DNA of 64,000 nt. It comes from CAKSHC01 sp045595395 (GTDB lineage Bacteria; Bacillota; Clostridia; Oscillospirales; UMGS1783). Both the position numbers and the translations under genes were made by a program. Of this stretch, positions 26,718 through 34,560 are shown piece after piece (within the stretch, counting starts at the first letter, position 1; each line of letters starts with the position of its first letter). A model generated the notes under the pieces. It saw only the letters and a list, made by a program, of their open reading frames with translations, did not search any database and had not been told where the DNA came from. Where the stretch lies: contig JAZOAH010000028.1 of assembly GCA_045595395.1 (NCBI GenBank), positions 222,921 through 286,920 on the forward strand, in the 5' to 3' direction.

Positions 26718-26746
26718 TTGCAAAGCGGAATAGAATGTACTATACT
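26718..26746 (+). promoter_or_regulatory. Promoter of pckG
   Basis: TTGCAA, 17 bases, TATACT. Confidence 0.83.
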
Positions 26747-26788
26747 ACCATCAGTGCGAAAAATGAAACTATATTTGGAGGATCTATC

Positions 26789-28546
26789 ATGACGACCAAT
26801 CAGAAAGTTCTTACCTGGCTTGATGAGATGACCAAGATGTGCCGCCCCGATCAGGTGGTATGGATCGACGGCTCGCAGGAGCAGCTCGATGCGCTGCGTA
26901 ACGAGGCTTGCTCGACCGGCGAGATCATCAAGCTCAATGAAGATAAATATCCCGGTTGCTATCTGCACCGCACCGCCGTCAACGACGTGGCCCGTGTAGA
27001 AAACCGCACCTTCATCTGCACCGCTAAGGAAAGCGACTGCGGCCCCACCAACAACTGGATGGAGCCAGCCAAGGCCTATGACCTGGCCTATGGCCTGTTC
27101 GAGGGCTCGATGGAGGGTCGCACCATGTACGTGATCCCCTATTCGATGGGTCCTGTCGGCTCGCCCTTCTCCAAGATCGGCTTTGAATTGACCGACTCGA
27201 TCTATGTCGTGCTCAACATGCACATCATGACCCGCATCGGCAAGGCTGTTGTTGATGCTCTGGGCGATGGCGATTTTGTCAAGGGTCTGCATGCCCGCAA
27301 GGACATCGACGAGAACAACCGCTACATCATGCATTTCCCCGAGGACAACACCATCCTGTCGGTCAACTCCGGCTACGGCGGCAACGTTCTGCTGGGCAAG
27401 AAGTGCTTTGCTCTTCGTATCGCCTCCAACCTCGCCCGCAAGGAAGGCTGGCTGGCTGAGCATATGCTCATCCTCGGTGTTGAGTATCCTGATGGCCATA
27501 CCGAATATGTCTGCGCCGCCTTCCCCTCAGCCTGCGGCAAGACCAACCTGGCCATGCTCATCCCGCCCGAGGTCTACAAGAAGCAGGGCTACAAGGTCTG
27601 GTGTGTCGGCGACGATATCGCCTGGCTGCGCCCCGGTGCTGACGGCCGTCTGTGGGCCATCAACCCCGAATACGGCTTCTTCGGCGTCGCTCCCGGCACC
27701 AACGCCAAGAGCAACTACAACGCTCTGATGTCCACCAAGAAGAACACCATCTTCACCAACGTGGTACACAACCTGGAAGACAACACCATTTGGTGGGAAG
27801 GCCTGGATAAGAATCCTCCCGCCAATGCCATCGACTGGAAGGGCAATCCCTGGAACGGCGATATGGGCTACAAGGGCGCTCATCCCAACTCCCGCTTCAC
27901 CGCTCCGGCTCTCAACTGCCCGACCCTCTCCAAGGAATTCGAGAATCCCAACGGTGTGCCCATCTCGGCCATCGTCTTCGGCGGCCGCCGTGCCAAGACC
28001 ACCCCCCTGGTCTATCAGTCCTTTGACTGGAATCACGGTGTCTTTGTCGGCTCGACCATGGCCAGCGAGACCACCGCTGCCGCTGCCGGCGCTGTCGGTG
28101 TCGTTCGCCGCGATCCTATGGCTATGCTGCCCTTCTGCGGCTACCACATGGGCGACTACTTCCAGCATTGGCTCGAGGTTGGTTCTAAGCTGACCAACCC
28201 GCCCAAGATCTTCAATGTCAACTGGTTCCGCCAGGATGACAACGGCAACTTCATGTGGCCGGGCTTCGGCGACAACATGCGTGCGCTGATGTGGATCCTC
28301 GACCGCTGCAACGGCAAGGCCGATGCGGTTGAATCGGCCATCGGCTATATGCCCAAGGCTGAGGATCTCAACGTGGAAGGCCTCGACCTCGATGAAGCCA
28401 CCCTCAAGGAACTGCTCACCATCGAGAAGTCCCATTGGGAAGAGGAGACCGCCGGCATCGATGAGTTCTATGCCAAGTTCGACCGTCTGCCCGACGAACT
28501 GCGCAACCAGCTGTCTGCCCTCAAGTCCCGCATCGCTGCCCTCTAA
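26789..28546 (+). CDS. pckG: Phosphoenolpyruvate carboxykinase, GTP/GDP type
   Basis: 585 residues, GTP class (the ATP class is shorter and unrelated in key motifs). P-loop with reactive cysteine FPSACGKTNLAM, metal site WCVGDDIAWLRPG, guanine-site region, FGGRRAKTTPLVYQ and NWFRQDDNG, and the omega-loop region near the C-terminus. It interconverts oxaloacetate and PEP plus CO2. In fermentative Clostridia such as C. thermocellum the GDP enzyme often runs towards oxaloacetate in the malate shunt; direction here is not shown. GGAGGATCTATC precedes the ATG. Codon choice looks like that of a highly expressed gene. Single-gene unit. Confidence 0.95.
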   Translation: MTTNQKVLTWLDEMTKMCRPDQVVWIDGSQEQLDALRNEACSTGEIIKLNEDKYPGCYLHRTAVNDVARVENRTFICTAKESDCGPTNNWMEPAKAYDLAYGLFEGSMEGRTMYVIPYSMGPVGSPFSKIGFELTDSIYVVLNMHIMTRIGKAVVDALGDGDFVKGLHARKDIDENNRYIMHFPEDNTILSVNSGYGGNVLLGKKCFALRIASNLARKEGWLAEHMLILGVEYPDGHTEYVCAAFPSACGKTNLAMLIPPEVYKKQGYKVWCVGDDIAWLRPGADGRLWAINPEYGFFGVAPGTNAKSNYNALMSTKKNTIFTNVVHNLEDNTIWWEGLDKNPPANAIDWKGNPWNGDMGYKGAHPNSRFTAPALNCPTLSKEFENPNGVPISAIVFGGRRAKTTPLVYQSFDWNHGVFVGSTMASETTAAAAGAVGVVRRDPMAMLPFCGYHMGDYFQHWLEVGSKLTNPPKIFNVNWFRQDDNGNFMWPGFGDNMRALMWILDRCNGKADAVESAIGYMPKAEDLNVEGLDLDEATLKELLTIEKSHWEEETAGIDEFYAKFDRLPDELRNQLSALKSRIAAL

Positions 28547-28554
28547 AACGATTC

Positions 28555-28584
28555 ATCCCTCCCGAACTTCGGGAGGGATTTTTC
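28555..28584 (+). terminator. Terminator of pckG
   Basis: ATCCCTCCCGAA-CTTCGGGAGGGAT stem followed by a T run. Confidence 0.9.
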
Positions 28585-28649
28585 TACTTTCCGTGGAGTT
28601 TTGCTCATTTTTATCAAAAATTCTTCTTTTAGAATATCGCAAAAGTAGG

Positions 28650-28678
28650 TTGCTTTAACGGCAAAAAGAAGGTATAAT
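28650..28678 (+). promoter_or_regulatory. Promoter of the HTH-kinase/aldolase operon
   Basis: TTGCTT, 17 bases, TATAAT, about 20 bases before the start codon. Confidence 0.83.
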
Positions 28679-28698
28679 GAAGAAAAGGAGATGATGCC

Positions 28699-29910
28699 AT
28701 GAATCAGAAACTGTTCGGTGCAACCATTGCCGGACTTCGCAAGCGCCATAAAATGACCCAGTCAGCCCTGGCCGAAGCCCTGAATGTCAGTGACAAAGCG
28801 GTTAGTAAATGGGAAACGGGTCTGGGATTTCCCGAGATCACGCTGTTGCCCAAGATCGCATCTGTCCTGGGCGTTACCGTTGATTTTCTGCTCACCGGTG
28901 AACGCAAAGGCATCACGGTGGCCGGCAATATCATTGTCGATGTCATCAAAAATATTGAGATCTATCCCGAGATCGGCATGCTGGCCAATATATCTCAGAT
29001 CACCAAGGCCGTCGGCGGCTGCGCCCCCAACACGGCCATTGACCTGGCCAAGATCGACCCTTCCCTGCCGCTGAGCGTTGCCGGCTGCATTGGCGAGGAT
29101 GAATATGGCCGTTACATGCTCTCTCAACTGCAACGCCATCATATCAATACCGACACCATCCACTCGAGCGATACCGCACCCACCAGCTTTACCGATGTCA
29201 TGAGCCTGCCCGACGGAGAGCGCACCTTCTTCCATGTGCGAGGCGCCAACGCCCTGTTCTCTCCAGAGGATATCGACATTCCGTCTTTGACCTGCAACCT
29301 CTTGCATATCGGCTACATCCTGCTGCTGGATCAATTCGATGCGCCGGATGAGGAATACGGTACCACCATGGCTCGATTCTTACATAAGGTCCAACAGGCC
29401 GGCATCCGCACCAGCATTGATGCCGTGTCGGACAGCAGCGGTGATTTCCCGGCCAAGATCATCCCCGCCCTGCCCTACTGCGACTATGTGATCATCAACG
29501 AGATCGAATGTTGCAACATCTGGTCGCTCTCGCCCCGCCATGCCGACGGTAGCATCAACATGGACGCCATCCGTCAGGCCATGGAAAAGACAATGGCTGC
29601 CGGCGTTTCCGAAAAGGTCGTCGTTCACGCCAAAGAGGCCGGCTTCTGTTTGGATAGCGACGGCACCTTTACCGTTGTCCCCTCGCTCAAGATCCCGGCC
29701 GAGCAGATCAAGGGCAGCGTCGGTGCAGGCGATGCCTTCTGCGCCGGTTGTCTATATAGCATCTATAACCGTTACTCGGCGGAAGAGATGCTGGCCTTTG
29801 CTTCGGCTGCGGCCGCCTGTAATCTCTTCTCGGAAAATGCCGTAGACGGCATGCGCTCCCAATCCGAAATTTTTGACATGATGAATAACTATAAAAGGAG
29901 AACATTATGA
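28699..29910 (+). CDS. Fusion of Xre-type HTH domain and PfkB-family sugar kinase
   Basis: 403 residues in one uninterrupted frame. Residues about 5-65 form an Xre/Cro helix-turn-helix (LRKRHKMTQSALAEALNVSD, KAVSKWETGLGFPEI). From about 72 on lies a ribokinase/PfkB domain: TVAGNIIVDVI, AVGGCAPNTAIDLAK (substrate GG), GCIGEDEYGRYM, and catalytic GSVGAGDAFCAG with the base Asp. It probably phosphorylates a sugar or sugar phosphate and binds DNA; self-regulation is inference. The stop overlaps the aldolase start (ATGA). An AAAGGAGATG site precedes the ATG. Confidence 0.88.
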   Translation: MNQKLFGATIAGLRKRHKMTQSALAEALNVSDKAVSKWETGLGFPEITLLPKIASVLGVTVDFLLTGERKGITVAGNIIVDVIKNIEIYPEIGMLANISQITKAVGGCAPNTAIDLAKIDPSLPLSVAGCIGEDEYGRYMLSQLQRHHINTDTIHSSDTAPTSFTDVMSLPDGERTFFHVRGANALFSPEDIDIPSLTCNLLHIGYILLLDQFDAPDEEYGTTMARFLHKVQQAGIRTSIDAVSDSSGDFPAKIIPALPYCDYVIINEIECCNIWSLSPRHADGSINMDAIRQAMEKTMAAGVSEKVVVHAKEAGFCLDSDGTFTVVPSLKIPAEQIKGSVGAGDAFCAGCLYSIYNRYSAEEMLAFASAAAACNLFSENAVDGMRSQSEIFDMMNNYKRRTL

Positions 29911-30731
29911 TCGTCAATCTCAATGAAGTACTGAAAAAGGCTCAGGCCGAACATTACGCCGTCGGCTTGTTCAACACCATCGATTCCGATATGGCTCAGG
30001 GCGTCATCGAAGCGGCTGAAGAAATGAATTCCCCTGTCGTGATCGGCACGGCAGAAATTCTGCTGCCTTACGGCGAACTTTCTCTGCTCGCTCCCAGCCT
30101 TCTTGATCTTGCCAAGCGTGCCAAGGTGCCTGTTGTCCTGCATTATGACCACGGTCTGACCTTTGATCGTTGCATGGAAGCCTTGCGCTTGGGCTTTTCC
30201 AGCATCATGTTTGACGGCTCGGACGGAGATATGGAAGAAAACATCAAGAATACCGCCCAAATGGTCCGCATCGCCCATGCCTTCGGCGCCAGTGTTGAGG
30301 GCGAGATCGGCCATGTCGGCCTGGCCTCTGACGGCGACGGTTGCTATACCACCGTCGAGGAAGCGGTTGATTTTGCCGGCAAGACCGGCGTTGACGCCCT
30401 GGCCGTTGCCATCGGCACCGCTCACGGCAACTACAAGACCAAGCCGGTGCTGGATATCGACCGCCTGAGCGCCATCCGCGCCGCTATTGATACGCCGCTG
30501 GTCCTTCACGGCGGCAGCGGTCTGACCGATGAACAGTTCCGCTCCACCATCGAGGCCGGCATTGCCAAGGTCAACATCTTTACCGAACTGTGCAATACCG
30601 GTATGGAAGCCATGGCCAAAGCCTGCGAGCAGGGTCTTGACTATCTGAATGCCCGCAACGCCAAGGTCAATGCCATTAAGGAGATCGTGAAAAAGCGCAT
30701 GACTCTATTCGGCAGTGTAAATAAAGCATAA
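29907..30731 (+). CDS. Class II (zinc) ketose-bisphosphate aldolase, FBA/GatY/KbaY family
   Basis: 274 residues. Zinc and phosphate sites: VVLHYDHG (catalytic Asp, His ligand), EGEIGHVG, AVAIGTAHGNY (His) and LVLHGGSGLTD (His, phosphate loop), then AKVNIFTE. It cleaves a ketose 1,6-bisphosphate (fructose or tagatose type) into DHAP and an aldehyde. Coupling to a PfkB kinase suggests a two-step sugar phosphate route: phosphorylation then cleavage. The FBP, TBP or other substrate cannot be fixed. AAAAGGAG precedes the ATG. Confidence 0.9.
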   Translation: MIVNLNEVLKKAQAEHYAVGLFNTIDSDMAQGVIEAAEEMNSPVVIGTAEILLPYGELSLLAPSLLDLAKRAKVPVVLHYDHGLTFDRCMEALRLGFSSIMFDGSDGDMEENIKNTAQMVRIAHAFGASVEGEIGHVGLASDGDGCYTTVEEAVDFAGKTGVDALAVAIGTAHGNYKTKPVLDIDRLSAIRAAIDTPLVLHGGSGLTDEQFRSTIEAGIAKVNIFTELCNTGMEAMAKACEQGLDYLNARNAKVNAIKEIVKKRMTLFGSVNKA

Positions 30732-30732
30732 G

Positions 30733-30768
30733 AAAAAGGATGCTTGCTCAGGCAAGCATCCTTTTTTT
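30733..30768. terminator. Bidirectional terminator between the aldolase and hexosamine-kinase genes
   Basis: AAGGATGCTTGC-TCAG-GCAAGCATCCTT with long A and T runs. The kinase stop codon lies inside the T run. Confidence 0.92.
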
Positions 30769-31804
30769 AACTCAAGGCACACATGGCATCCCATTGCCGT
30801 TCCATATCGGCCACCAGGGCAAACTGGGTACGGCAGCGGTCAAGATTGTGACCGGGGCGGCTGGTTGCAAAATAGACATCACCGGCCAGATAGTCGGTCA
30901 GGAAACGAATACCACATTCGAGGGTCATCATTTTAGCGCCCAACGGCAGGGTTTCTCTCTCTTTGTCCGTCATGTCGGGAAAGGTTTCGAAATAGCCTTT
31001 CAAATAGGCTTTATAATACTCCATATCAAACTTGACCTTGCTCAGATCCATTTCATCTTCGGCCGCCGTTGAAGCGCCGAAACGGATCGCATCCCCAAAA
31101 TCGTAAGCGAGCAGACCCGGCATAACGGTATCCAGATCGATCACGCACAGCGGCTTACGAGTGGCAGCATCGAGCATAACATTGTTGATCTTGGTGTCGT
31201 TATGGGTCACTCGCAAGGGTAATTCGCCCCGATCGAGCAGATCGACCAAGGCCGACGCCTGAGCCTCACGTTCCAAGGCAAAGGCGATCTCCTCTTGCAC
31301 CAAGGCGGCACGCCCTCTCACATCGGCTTGCAACGCCTGATGGAATTGACGGTACCGATCGGGGGTATGATGGAAATTGGGAATGGTTTCATGCAGGGTA
31401 TGGGCGGGGAAATCGTCAAGGGCCTGGGCAAAGGCGCCAAAAGCCAATGCGCACTGATAAAAATCATCGGCACGATCCGCCTTTTGCAGGCAGATCGAGC
31501 CTTCAATAAACTCACACATCCGCCAATAATCGCCGGCACGATCCTGACAGTAATACTTGCCGTCATGGGTACGCAAAGATATAAGAGTCGACATGCCTTT
31601 GCGGTGCAGATGATCGGTCACAGCCACAAAATTCTCCATCAATTCGGGCACATTGCCAAAGGCACGGGAACTGATCTTTTGCAGGATATAACGATGACCG
31701 CCGGCCGTCGTGACCCGATAGGTTTGATTGATATGCCCATGTCCGTACGGCTCGCAACCGATAACCTTGTCGTCAAGACAGAAGCAAGTCAATATCTCCT
31801 TCAT
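30767..31804 (-). CDS. APH-fold kinase, N-acetylhexosamine 1-kinase (NahK) type
   Basis: 345 residues of the aminoglycoside phosphotransferase superfamily. GHGHINQTYRV is the nucleotide loop, VTHNDTKINNVMLD the catalytic H-x-D-x4-N, VIDLDTVMPGLLAYDFGDAIRFG the metal site. The family includes NahK of bifidobacteria, which makes HexNAc-1-phosphate in salvage of mucin and milk sugars. Here a nucleotidyltransferase precedes it and nagB lies next door, which supports that role; direct specificity is not shown. I chose ATG at 31804, which forms ATGA with the upstream stop and has AAGGAA at a good distance, over TTG at 31810. Confidence 0.82.
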   Translation of the reverse strand: MKEILTCFCLDDKVIGCEPYGHGHINQTYRVTTAGGHRYILQKISSRAFGNVPELMENFVAVTDHLHRKGMSTLISLRTHDGKYYCQDRAGDYWRMCEFIEGSICLQKADRADDFYQCALAFGAFAQALDDFPAHTLHETIPNFHHTPDRYRQFHQALQADVRGRAALVQEEIAFALEREAQASALVDLLDRGELPLRVTHNDTKINNVMLDAATRKPLCVIDLDTVMPGLLAYDFGDAIRFGASTAAEDEMDLSKVKFDMEYYKAYLKGYFETFPDMTDKERETLPLGAKMMTLECGIRFLTDYLAGDVYFATSRPGHNLDRCRTQFALVADMERQWDAMCALS

Positions 31805-32712
31805 CCCCAAAGTTCCTTTGCATACAAGCCTTTGTTTTGCATATCAGCCACCGCCGCCTGTACACGAGCCAGATCCTCACGGTAGGTGACGCCATACCAT
31901 TTCTCCTCGCAGGGTAGCACCTTCACCGAAGCGGTGCCGTCGTTGAGTTGCTCATTAACGACAAAAGGCAGATAATATTCGCATTTTAAGGGGTTATTTT
32001 CGATATTTTCGGCCAAAAATGAGCCCATTCTTGCCCATAATTGTTCAATAAATGCACCGGTAAAGCCCCACAGATTCATCGACACCACAGCATCCTTAGA
32101 TAGCGGAATAAGGGTTTTCCCGCCATCTTCGGAATAGGCAGCCTGATCCCCCTGCGGCACGATATAGGTACGCTCGGTCACATCCACAAGTTTCCCATCC
32201 TCGATGGTGCACACGCCACGTGACACCGAACCGTTTTCGGTGAGGGTGTTGCCGACACGATAGCCGACCATAGCATACTGGGTCGGGTCGGTATTCTTCT
32301 TCAAAAAGTCATACACCGCAGCAAAGGCGCTCGGCCCATAGTAATCATCGGCATTGATGACGGCAAAGGGCCCGTCGACCACGCCTTGACAGCAGGCCAC
32401 GGCATGCCCCGTTCCCCACGGTTTGACACGACCTTCCGGCACGGCGATGCCCTGCGGCAGACGGTTGATATCCTGATAGACATAACGGACATTAAAATAT
32501 TTCTCCATGCGCTTGCCGATGCTCTCTTCAAAGGCGGCACGGGACTCCTCTTTGATGATAAAAACCAGTTCACGGAAACCGGCGCGGTGGGCATCAAACA
32601 GCGAAAAATCAATTAGAATATGCCCCTGCTCATCGACCGGGGTGATCTGCTTGGCTCCACCAAAACGGCTGCCCATGCCGGCGGCCATAACAACCAAAAC
32701 GGGTTCTTTCAT
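31801..32712 (-). CDS. Sugar-1-phosphate nucleotidyltransferase
   Basis: 303 residues. The N-terminal nucleotide-binding motif reads VVMAAGMGSRFGGAKQITPV, followed by KPWGTGHAV, VINADDYYG (metal-binding Asp) and VSMNLWGFTG. It resembles the nucleotidyltransferases that accompany NahK-type kinases more than GalU. The likely reaction joins UTP (or another NTP) to a hexosamine or hexose 1-phosphate. First gene of a two-gene transcript. GAGGAGCG lies upstream. Confidence 0.85.
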   Translation of the reverse strand: MKEPVLVVMAAGMGSRFGGAKQITPVDEQGHILIDFSLFDAHRAGFRELVFIIKEESRAAFEESIGKRMEKYFNVRYVYQDINRLPQGIAVPEGRVKPWGTGHAVACCQGVVDGPFAVINADDYYGPSAFAAVYDFLKKNTDPTQYAMVGYRVGNTLTENGSVSRGVCTIEDGKLVDVTERTYIVPQGDQAAYSEDGGKTLIPLSKDAVVSMNLWGFTGAFIEQLWARMGSFLAENIENNPLKCEYYLPFVVNEQLNDGTASVKVLPCEEKWYGVTYREDLARVQAAVADMQNKGLYAKELWG

Positions 32713-32746
32713 AATACGCTCCTCATCCTTACTTTTTATTTATTTT

Positions 32747-32774
32747 ATCATATCATATTTTTCAAAAAAAGCAA
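32747..32774 (-). promoter_or_regulatory. Promoter of the nucleotidyltransferase-kinase operon
   Basis: Minus strand: TTGCTT, 16 bases, TATGAT; a second overlapping TATGAT lies at 32752-32757. Confidence 0.65.
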
Positions 32775-32784
32775 GAATTATACA

Positions 32785-32815
32785 TAAAAATAGCAGGAGC
32801 ACAAGCTCCTGCTAC
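32785..32815 (-). terminator. Terminator of nagB
   Basis: TAGCAGGAGC (32791-32800) pairs with GCTCCTGCTA (32805-32814); the T run follows on the minus strand. Confidence 0.88.
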
Positions 32816-32825
32816 CGTAGTTTTT

Positions 32826-33572
32826 TTATTGAATGAAGCCGGCCTCGATCAGTTTGCTCATGGCCGCCTTGTCGCCCACTACCGTCACATCGTTGTGCAG
32901 TTGCAGGATGGATGCCGGCACCTGCGGTGTTACCGGACCGGCAAAAGACTTGTAGACCGCCTCGGCCTTATCAGCACCGGCCACGACCACAAGGATCTTC
33001 TTGGCTTTCATGATGGAGCGAATGCCCATGGTCATCGCCTGGCGGGGCACCTCGTCGGCCGAAGCAAAAAAGCGGGCATTGGCCTGGATGGTGCTCTCGG
33101 TCAGATCGACCACGTGAGTATCCATGATAAACTCATCGCAAGGCTCGTTAAAGGCAATGTGGCCGTTGTGGCCCAGGCCCAACAACTGCAGATCGACACC
33201 GTTCATCGAAGCAATGATCTTCTCATAATCCACGGCCGCCTGCTCCGGATCGGCCGCCAAGCCGTTGGGGACGTTGGTGTTCTCCGGCTTGATATTTACA
33301 TGATCAAACAAATTGCTCTGCATAAAATAGCGATAGCTCTGATCATGCTCGGGCGAAAGGCCGATATACTCGTCCAGATTCACGCTGCGAACCTCTGCAA
33401 AACTAATGATGCCGTCTTTATTCCACTTGACCAGATTCTCATAGGCGCCCACGGGCGAAGAGCCGGTGGCCAGACCCAGTACACAATCCGGCTTGGAGGC
33501 AACCTGTGCCGCAATGATAGAAGCGGCGCGGCGGCTCATCTGCGCATAATCCTCAGTAACATAAAAACGCAT
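32826..33572 (-). CDS. nagB: Glucosamine-6-phosphate deaminase
   Basis: 248 residues. LGLATGSSPVGAYENL binds phosphate; NLDEYIGLSPEHDQSYRYFM contains the catalytic Asp; GLGHNGHIAFNEP holds the catalytic His; TMGIRSIMKAKKI and AGADKAEAV follow. It converts GlcN-6-P to Fru-6-P and ammonia, feeding amino sugars to glycolysis. nagA is not in the window. AGGAGATGATTTTGC precedes the ATG. The promoter at 33605-33633 holds an inverted repeat in its spacer. Confidence 0.95.
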   Translation of the reverse strand: MRFYVTEDYAQMSRRAASIIAAQVASKPDCVLGLATGSSPVGAYENLVKWNKDGIISFAEVRSVNLDEYIGLSPEHDQSYRYFMQSNLFDHVNIKPENTNVPNGLAADPEQAAVDYEKIIASMNGVDLQLLGLGHNGHIAFNEPCDEFIMDTHVVDLTESTIQANARFFASADEVPRQAMTMGIRSIMKAKKILVVVAGADKAEAVYKSFAGPVTPQVPASILQLHNDVTVVGDKAAMSKLIEAGFIQ

Positions 33573-33604
33573 GCAAAATCATCTCCTAAAAAAAATTACA
33601 TCAC

Positions 33605-33633
33605 ATTATACACCCATATCGGTGTCATTTCAA
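33605..33633 (-). promoter_or_regulatory. Promoter of nagB with an inverted repeat in the spacer
   Basis: Minus strand: TTGAAA, 17 bases, TATAAT. Between the boxes lies ACACC-N6-GGTGT (33610-33625), placed where a repressor would block polymerase. An amino-sugar-responsive regulator is a guess. Confidence 0.75.
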
Positions 33634-33650
33634 TAAAAATAATTATAATT

Positions 33651-34370
33651 TTACTGCCGGGCCAATTTGGCAAGAACTTCTGCAGCAAGCACGGCCTGAT
33701 CGGACTCTCCGGCACGAGCCACCACTTGGTACTCACGCAACGGGCTGTTTTCATGTAAAGTCAGACCGGTCTGATCCAACGACACCCGTACATCAGCCAG
33801 GTCATCGACGACCTCGGCCCGATCCAAGAAATCCTCACGCCCGATGATCAGCACAATATTGGGCGATATCAAGGCTTCTTCTATATCCTCGTAAGCCATA
33901 TCAAAGGCCGCCTGATTATCCTCGGTATGGGCGGCCGGCATGCTGATCTGGGTGACTTCCACCACCACCTGCCCATCCTCGTTGTGATCGCCCACGGCAT
34001 CGGCCACCAGCATGCGAATGCTCTCCATGTCAGCATTCTCGGCCAAACCATCGGCCTGGATCATAATACAGATGTCGGGCTGCGGCGTCGTTAATAAGCC
34101 GATCACGCCCCAGGCCACAAGAACAACAGCCAAAAACGAGCCGAAAATATAATATCCCGTACGGAAATTACGGCGATTGGCCGCCTTGCGCGACAGCTGC
34201 TCCAGCTCTTGAGCGTCGTAGGCCACATCGTTTGAAAAATCATCTTCAGGATCGTTGATCTCTTTCAATCGCTGCGCCCGAGCCTCATCAATGGCCGCTT
34301 GATCTACCGTCTTTTCCTTATTATCGAAGAATGATCTTATCTTTTCCCAGATCTTATGAAAAAATTCCAT
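33651..34370 (-). CDS. Single-pass membrane protein of unknown function
   Basis: 239 residues. A charged cytoplasmic head of about 70 residues (EKIRSFFDNKEKTVDQAAIDEARAQR region) precedes one membrane helix (YYIFGSFLAVVLVAWGVIGLL). About 140 acidic residues follow outside (TTPQPDICIMIQADG ... LVADAVGDHNEDGQVVVEVTQ). The outer part reads like an alternating beta/alpha domain, but I recognise no family. AGAGGAG precedes the ATG, and it has its own promoter. No partner gene is evident; it ends just before the nagB promoter without a terminator. Confidence 0.75.
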   Translation of the reverse strand: MEFFHKIWEKIRSFFDNKEKTVDQAAIDEARAQRLKEINDPEDDFSNDVAYDAQELEQLSRKAANRRNFRTGYYIFGSFLAVVLVAWGVIGLLTTPQPDICIMIQADGLAENADMESIRMLVADAVGDHNEDGQVVVEVTQISMPAAHTEDNQAAFDMAYEDIEEALISPNIVLIIGREDFLDRAEVVDDLADVRVSLDQTGLTLHENSPLREYQVVARAGESDQAVLAAEVLAKLARQ

Positions 34371-34401
34371 TCGAATTCTCCTCTATCGAATATATACCTC
34401 T

Positions 34402-34430
34402 ACTATACTATACATGCCTCTTTTTTTCAA
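34402..34430 (-). promoter_or_regulatory. Promoter of the unknown membrane protein
   Basis: Minus strand: TTGAAA, 17 bases, TATAGT. The -35 touches the A/T flank of the stem-loop at 34432-34464. Confidence 0.72.
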
Positions 34431-34431
34431 G

Positions 34432-34464
34432 AAAAAAGTCACAAGAAATCTCTTGTGACTTTTT
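34432..34464. terminator. Terminator-like stem-loop between two divergent promoters
   Basis: GTCACAAGA-AATC-TCTTGTGAC (34438-34459) with A and T runs on the flanks. No gene ends here in either direction. Confidence 0.7.
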
Positions 34465-34503
34465 CTTGTTCACGCCCGCTCCCCAAAAAATGACCGACAA
34501 GCC

Positions 34504-34532
34504 TTGACCGGCAAGGGGAAATGTGATACCAT
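34504..34532 (+). promoter_or_regulatory. Promoter of the aldose-epimerase gene
   Basis: TTGACC, 17 bases, TACCAT with a TGA extension before the -10. Confidence 0.65.
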
Positions 34533-34560
34533 ACCATCAAAACCGTAAGGAGAGTCTGTT

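Noticed and set aside
26312..26788. N-terminal extension of PEP carboxykinase into rsmA
   Set aside because: The frame is open, but the extra 159 residues are a shifted reading of rsmA, and a promoter, ribosome site and conserved start all lie at 26718-26791.
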